Positions 7,634 to 10,597 of a stretch of DNA of 10,597 nucleotides are shown piece after piece (the stretch's first letter is position 1; the number at the start of each line of letters is the position of its first letter). The notes beneath the pieces are model-generated. The model made no database searches. It was not told the origin of the DNA and was given only the letters and a program-made list of their open reading frames with translations. The DNA comes from Armatimonadota bacterium. Lineage in GTDB: Bacteria; Armatimonadota; Zipacnadia; Zipacnadales; FEN-943. The stretch is taken from assembly GCA_026419655.1 (NCBI GenBank), contig JANZZA010000601.1, positions 1 through 10,597 on the forward strand, written 5' to 3'. The position numbers were made by a program, and so were the translations under genes.

Positions 7634-8196
7634 GCTTGCGGCTCCTGTTTGTACTGTTTGAGTATTTCAAGCGCCCGACGCTGGTCCATCTTTCCATAGT
7701 ATGCACCATCCACGACCATCAGCGGCGCTAATGCACATGCACCAAGGCACATGACCTCTTCCACAGTGAAAGATAGGTCCGGCGTGGTTTGCCCTGGCTC
7801 GATACCCAGGCTCTGACATACCGAGTCAAGCACATCCTTGCTTCCTCGCACGTGACAGGCGGTGCCGCGGCATATACATACTTTATGACGCCCTTGCGGG
7901 ACCAGGGAAAAGTGGTGGTAAAAGGTCGCAACGCCCAGTACGTTCGCTCGTGAGATTTTAAGGTGCGACGCCACCGCGTCCAGGGCCTCGCGTGGAAGAT
8001 AACCATAAAGCTCCTGGACGGCTCGTAGCAGAGGAAGCAACTGGTCAGCTCGCCTGGGAAACTTTTCGAGGGTGGCCTTGAGAGGGGATAGGTCTACTCG
8101 AGGGCCAGGATGTTCCTGTGGCTGGCCGGCCAGCAATGTCTGCTGCGCTCCCCCATGGCTCTGCGCTTCGGCTTGTTGCGAGTGTTCGTGCGACAC
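7630..8196 (-). CDS. Formate dehydrogenase gamma subunit, NuoE-like [2Fe-2S] protein
   Basis: This is a NuoE/HydC/FdsG-type subunit that carries one [2Fe-2S] cluster next to the flavin of the NuoF-like partner. Numbering from ATG 8205 (191 residues), the helical N-terminal domain includes LLPLLRAVQELYGYLP (57-71) and VATFYHHF (92-99). The thioredoxin-like domain has the cluster ligands Cys112 and Cys117 in CRGTACHVRG, and Cys153 and Cys157 in CLGACALAP. The first 35 or so residues are Gln/His/Ala-rich and not conserved. AGGAG (8206-8210) abuts the ATG at 8205, leaving no spacer, while the GTG at 8196 sits nine bases after it; I therefore prefer GTG 8196 (188 residues). The stop overlaps the next start (ATGA), indicating coupled translation. 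It is the first gene of the nuoE-nuoF-fdhA-fdhD cluster. Confidence 0.93.
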   Translation of the reverse strand: MSHEHSQQAEAQSHGGAQQTLLAGQPQEHPGPRVDLSPLKATLEKFPRRADQLLPLLRAVQELYGYLPREALDAVASHLKISRANVLGVATFYHHFSLVPQGRHKVCICRGTACHVRGSKDVLDSVCQSLGIEPGQTTPDLSFTVEEVMCLGACALAPLMVVDGAYYGKMDQRRALEILKQYKQEPQA

Positions 8197-8205
8197 AGCA
8201 ACCAT

Positions 8206-8235
8206 CTCCTGCTCGGCGGCTCACAGGTGACCGCC
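8206..8235 (-). promoter_or_regulatory. 5'-leader hairpin adjacent to the nuoE-like gene's Shine-Dalgarno
   Basis: On the - strand GGCGGTCA can pair with TGAGCCGCC around a CCTG loop (8235-8215): eight base pairs, mostly G-C, with one bulged G. Four bases later comes the AGGAG at 8210-8206. Such a stem would sit against the initiating ribosome and could tune translation. No tetraloop or ligand-binding consensus that I recognise is present, so calling it a riboswitch is not justified. Confidence 0.45.
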
Positions 8236-8280
8236 ATGAAACCCAGCTTCCACCTATCTTAAGGCAGTGCAGTATGCAAG

Positions 8281-8313
8281 GCCACGCACCCGGCTTTTAT
8301 CTGCCACGCCCCC
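8281..8313 (-). repeat. Tandem direct repeat upstream of the fdh operon
   Basis: On the - strand GGGGGCGTGGC (8313-8303) and GGGTGCGTGGC (8291-8281) match at 10 of 11 positions. They begin 22 bases apart, close to two DNA helical turns. Paired direct repeats on one helix face are typical of activator sites, but I do not recognise a known regulator's consensus. Confidence 0.4.
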
Positions 8314-8361
8314 TGCGGCGGCTGACGTGTCTTTCATAACAATCGCCACAGAGGGCGGACC

Positions 8362-8401
8362 ATACACTTCGCAAGGTGCGGCCAATGCGTGTGAAGTGTA
8401 T
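8362..8401. promoter_or_regulatory. Imperfect 12-base inverted repeat, operator-like
   Basis: ATACACTTCGCA (8362-8373) and TGTGAAGTGTAT (8390-8401) are reverse complements at 11 of 12 positions, separated by 16 bases. The element lies about 160 bases upstream of the nuoE-like start and about 115 bases downstream of mobA. It could be a binding site for a dimeric or looping regulator, or an RNA stem. No T run follows on the - strand, so it is not a classical terminator for mobA. Confidence 0.5.
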
Positions 8402-8516
8402 AACAACGAGACTATACTGTCATTATGTATTGGCTGGTTACGTAAAGGCCGTGGCCTTGCGTCCTATACGGCTACGGTCTCACGCAACTGGCAGCGTAAA
8501 GTGCCTTGCTGATGCG

Positions 8517-9176
8517 TCAACAGTCTCGGTTCTCCTCGGCCCACCGACGGGCCTGGTCGAGGTCCCGTGGTGTATTGACGCTGAACAGGAGTTTCTCGGG
8601 CGGCCCAAGATGGCCAAGCTCTTCTTCGCTTACCCAGCGGACCGACAAGCGTGCGAGCAGGTCCTTCATTGCTACGTTGACGCCACGGTTCATGTTTTCG
8701 AGAACTTCTGCGCACGAGTGCCTGTAAGCCGCACACAAAGGCTGAGGGCGCCCCTGTATGCGCGGCACAGCAGCCTGGTTATCCTGGCTGGCCTCAAGCG
8801 ATTGAATAAGATAGCTCAGCAGCCCAGCAGTCAGAAAAGGCATGTCCCAGGCCATGAGTACGGCAACCGGCCGGTCGAGAGCACGCAGGCCGACCCACAG
8901 GCCATGGGTTGGCCCGCCGCCAGGAAAGTCATCCGGCACCACGCGGACCCCTGTGCCCGGCGGGAGGTGCGCTTCTCCAACCACCACCAAATCGCCGACG
9001 GCTGTCTTCGCTGCCTCAATAACCCGCTCGGCTATTGATAAGCCGCCGACTTGCAGCAGGCCCTTTTGCTTCGTGAGGCGGCGTCCATACCCGCCTGCAA
9101 GGATTATGGCGCCTGCGTGTTTTGCTAGCATGGCCTCTGCGCATGCCGTGACGCCGGCCCAGTATAGGTGCGACAA
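8517..9176 (-). CDS. mobA: Molybdenum cofactor guanylyltransferase MobA
   Basis: MobA transfers GMP from GTP to the molybdenum-pterin cofactor, giving the MGD form used by formate dehydrogenase. The 219-residue product has a nucleotidyltransferase fold. Its signature loop is AIILAGGYGRRLTKQKGLL (23-41), a variant of the usual LAGGxSxRMGxxKA. It continues with GGGPTHG (86-92), the metal-binding MAWDMPFL (108-115, Asp111), PQPLCAAY (144-151) and VNTPRDLDQA (200-209). The start is uncertain. TTG 9176 has AGGAAGGG at good spacing and is used here. ATG 9131 gives a 204-residue protein with a more typical family N-terminus but only AGAGG two bases before it. The closest alternative identity is another MobA-like transferase such as MocA (CMP transfer); the fdh context favours guanylyl transfer. 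It lies upstream of the fdh genes in the same direction, so it may be cotranscribed with them. Confidence 0.88.
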   Translation of the reverse strand: MSHLYWAGVTACAEAMLAKHAGAIILAGGYGRRLTKQKGLLQVGGLSIAERVIEAAKTAVGDLVVVGEAHLPPGTGVRVVPDDFPGGGPTHGLWVGLRALDRPVAVLMAWDMPFLTAGLLSYLIQSLEASQDNQAAVPRIQGRPQPLCAAYRHSCAEVLENMNRGVNVAMKDLLARLSVRWVSEEELGHLGPPEKLLFSVNTPRDLDQARRWAEENRDC

Positions 9177-9200
9177 CCAGTGACCCTTCCTCGTCGGCGC

Positions 9201-9340
9201 ACAGGCTCACGGCCTCCCCGAGGCGTCAGTGGCTGGCCCTGCGCATTGCTCTCTCCTGCAGACCATGAATCACTGGCCGTGCCGCTGGCGGCGTGATGAG
9301 GTTTTCGTTGCCCGTCGTCCCTGCGTGGGCCGGAGCCTGT
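9201..9340. repeat. Inverted repeat bracketing the mobA-oxidoreductase intergenic region
   Basis: ACAGGCTCACGGCC (9201-9214) and GGCCGGAGCCTGT (9328-9340) are reverse complements apart from one extra base, with a perfect outer eight-base core (ACAGGCTC/GAGCCTGT). The right arm ends on the first base of the upstream gene's stop codon. The pair encloses most of the 163-base gap and could fold into a long-range stem in a read-through transcript. The loop is over 110 bases and there is no T tract, so this is not a simple terminator. The intervening sequence shows no gene. Confidence 0.4.
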
Positions 9341-10428
9341 TATGCTATGCGCACGGCGTTTCCGGTCTTTGCCGACTTATAGGCAGCGTCCAGGATTTTC
9401 ATTATCCGCAGGCCGTCGGTGCCCGGGCAGATGGGCTGCTTGCCGGTAAGGATGCAGTCTACGAAGTGCCGGACGGCAGTGAGGCGGCCCATGGCCGGGT
9501 CGGCCGGGAAGATGAGCTGCTCGTTGACGGGCTGGCCGAAGCGCTGCAGGTAGACTTCTAGTGTGTCCACGGCGGTATCGTCTACGCCGTCCACTTCGAA
9601 GACGCGCTCCAGAGACGCGCCGGCCTTGTCGCCCATGAGCGTCGAGTAAACCCACTCGCGCTTGCAGCGGGAAGCCCAAGAAGCCTCCAGAGCTATGGTG
9701 GCACCATTGGCGAATTTGATCATTGCCACTGCCATGTCCTCGACGTCATAAACTCCCTTGGGGTTTGGGGTGCCCCACGGGCCAAGACATTCCATTTTGT
9801 GGCCGAACTTCTGATACGCCGAGGCCAACACGACGACTGGCTCCGGGTTGCCCATCAGCCACATCGTAAGGTCAAGCATGTGGACGGCCAGGTCAATGAG
9901 CGGCCCACCGCCAGCCATTTCTTTGTTGGTAAACCAGCTTCCCCAGCCGGGGATGCCGTTGCGCCGTATCCACCCGCACCGGGCGAAGTAGATGTCGCCC
10001 AGCAGACCTTCATCCACATACTGCTTGAGAAGCTGGCTTTCCGGGCGGAAGCGGTTGTTGAACTGCACCATGAGGAGGCGTTTTGCGGCCTTTGCGGCCT
10101 CGACCATTTTCTGGCCTTCCGCTGCCGTGCGCGCAAGAGGCTTCTCGCAAAGTACGTGCAGACCGGCCTTCAGGCAGTCCACCGTGATGGGCATGTGCAG
10201 CTTGTTGGGCACGCACACGCTGACCGCGTCTATTCCCGGCGTTTTCAGCATCTTGCGGTAGTCGGTGAAGGCGTTAGGGATGCGGTATTTGCTGGCCGTG
10301 TCGTGTAGGGCGTCTTCGCGCACGTCGCAGACCGCCACAACTTCAGCCAAGGGATGGGACTGATACCCCTCGATATGGTACTTGCCGATGCCTACCCCAA
10401 TTACCGCGGCCCGGATTTTCTTGGCCAT
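9340..10428 (-). CDS. Gfo/Idh/MocA-family NAD(P)-dependent oxidoreductase
   Basis: This 362-residue protein is a Rossmann-fold dehydrogenase of the glucose-fructose oxidoreductase/inositol dehydrogenase family, usually acting on sugars or inositols. The dinucleotide-binding loop is GVGIGKYH (11-18). The VCVPNKLH strand (71-78) and the CEKPLA motif (94-99) with catalytic Lys96 follow. The C-terminal domain has GGGPLIDLAVHMLDL (173-187), with Asp179 and His183 in the family's catalytic D-x3-H arrangement. No signal peptide is present, so it should be cytosolic. The ATG at 10428 has an excellent AGGAGG-type site (AAGGAGGGAGG) just upstream. The substrate cannot be named from the sequence. Nothing links it to molybdenum chemistry; the MocA in the family name refers to rhizopine catabolism, not to the CTP:molybdopterin cytidylyltransferase also called MocA. 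Confidence 0.93.
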   Translation of the reverse strand: MAKKIRAAVIGVGIGKYHIEGYQSHPLAEVVAVCDVREDALHDTASKYRIPNAFTDYRKMLKTPGIDAVSVCVPNKLHMPITVDCLKAGLHVLCEKPLARTAAEGQKMVEAAKAAKRLLMVQFNNRFRPESQLLKQYVDEGLLGDIYFARCGWIRRNGIPGWGSWFTNKEMAGGGPLIDLAVHMLDLTMWLMGNPEPVVVLASAYQKFGHKMECLGPWGTPNPKGVYDVEDMAVAMIKFANGATIALEASWASRCKREWVYSTLMGDKAGASLERVFEVDGVDDTAVDTLEVYLQRFGQPVNEQLIFPADPAMGRLTAVRHFVDCILTGKQPICPGTDGLRIMKILDAAYKSAKTGNAVRIA

Positions 10429-10432
10429 TGTG

Positions 10433-10443
10433 ACCTCCCTCCT
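10433..10443 (-). promoter_or_regulatory. Strong ribosome binding site of the Gfo/Idh/MocA gene
   Basis: Reading on the - strand, AAGGAGGGAGG ends four to five bases before the ATG at 10428. It is the best Shine-Dalgarno match in the window and fixes this start. The remaining sequence to the window edge (10444-10597) shows no gene or clear promoter. A run of six A at 10592-10597 would be a T tract on the - strand, possibly the tail of an upstream gene's terminator whose stem lies outside the window. Confidence 0.7.
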
Positions 10444-10597
10444 TAGCGCTCAAGGTATCCCTTCCGGCCCACTTCAGGCCCAGCACTGCGCGGTGGCAGT
10501 TTCCCTCCGGCAGGCCTTTTCCCTTCGTGCTGCTATCTTCGGACCTTTCCTTTGAGACCGTTGCAAAAGTTGGCGTCGGATGCTGCAGGGCAAAAAA

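Larger units (their letters stand above)
8206..8516 (-). promoter_or_regulatory. Leader and likely control region of the fdh operon (311 bases, no gene)
   Basis: The gap between the end of mobA and the nuoE-like gene holds no convincing reading frame. It contains an inverted repeat (8362-8401), a tandem direct repeat (8281-8313) and a GC-rich hairpin (8215-8235) just before the ribosome binding site. A poor promoter candidate on the - strand is ATGACA (8423-8418) and TATACA (8402-8397) with a short 15-base spacer; the latter overlaps the right arm of the inverted repeat. I cannot name a strong sigma-70 or sigma-54 promoter. The concentration of structure suggests the operon starts here rather than by read-through from mobA alone. 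Confidence 0.5.

Noticed and set aside
8445..8458. AAGGCC-GT-GGCCTT palindrome as a terminator for mobA
   Set aside because: At most a five-pair stem with a four-base loop, and the following - strand bases (TTTACG) are not a T tract.
8206..8516. Molybdenum cofactor riboswitch in the fdh leader
   Set aside because: The context would be right and hairpins exist, but I cannot match the conserved stems and loop sequences of the Moco RNA motif. A covariance-model search would be decisive.

Overview
The window is a GC-rich stretch from a bacterium, most likely an anaerobe. It carries one coherent theme: formate dehydrogenase and the molybdenum (or tungsten) pterin cofactor it needs. The NuoE/NuoF/NuoG-like soluble formate dehydrogenase, many GTG/TTG starts, mostly good Shine-Dalgarno sites and a fused cofactor gene suggest an acetogenic, sulfate-reducing or syntrophic Firmicute-like organism. 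That assignment is inference; no rRNA or lineage marker is present.

Layout. Positions 1-1498 (+ strand) hold moaC and, overlapping it by 22 bases, a gene fusing a MOSC domain to a MogA/MoaB domain. Positions 1499-2004 are a convergent intergenic region with no recognisable gene but with one clear hairpin. From about 2005 to 10428 every gene is on the - strand. In transcription order these are a Gfo/Idh/MocA-family oxidoreductase, mobA, a NuoE-like subunit, a NuoF-like subunit, the catalytic subunit fdhA, and fdhD. The 311-base gap upstream of the nuoE-like gene holds an unusually good inverted repeat, a tandem direct repeat and a 5'-leader hairpin, and is the most likely control region of the fdh operon.

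How it fits together. MoaC makes cyclic pyranopterin monophosphate. The MogA domain adenylates molybdopterin before metal insertion. MobA adds GMP to make the guanine-dinucleotide form. FdhD delivers sulfur to the metal centre of FdhA. FdhA then oxidises formate (or reduces CO2) and passes electrons through a predicted chain of ten Fe-S clusters to an FMN/NAD(P) site on the NuoF-like subunit. FdhA has cysteine, not selenocysteine, at the active site. The NuoF-like subunit has the extended Fe-S architecture seen in electron-bifurcating hydrogenases, so a ferredoxin/NAD(P)-coupled formate dehydrogenase is a reasonable hypothesis.

I see no mobile element, CRISPR array, tRNA or rRNA. I did not find an obviously unprecedented system. 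The points most worth a second look are the MOSC-MogA fusion, the possible bifurcating Cys-type formate dehydrogenase, an FdhD with Cys in place of a usual His, and the structured intergenic regions.
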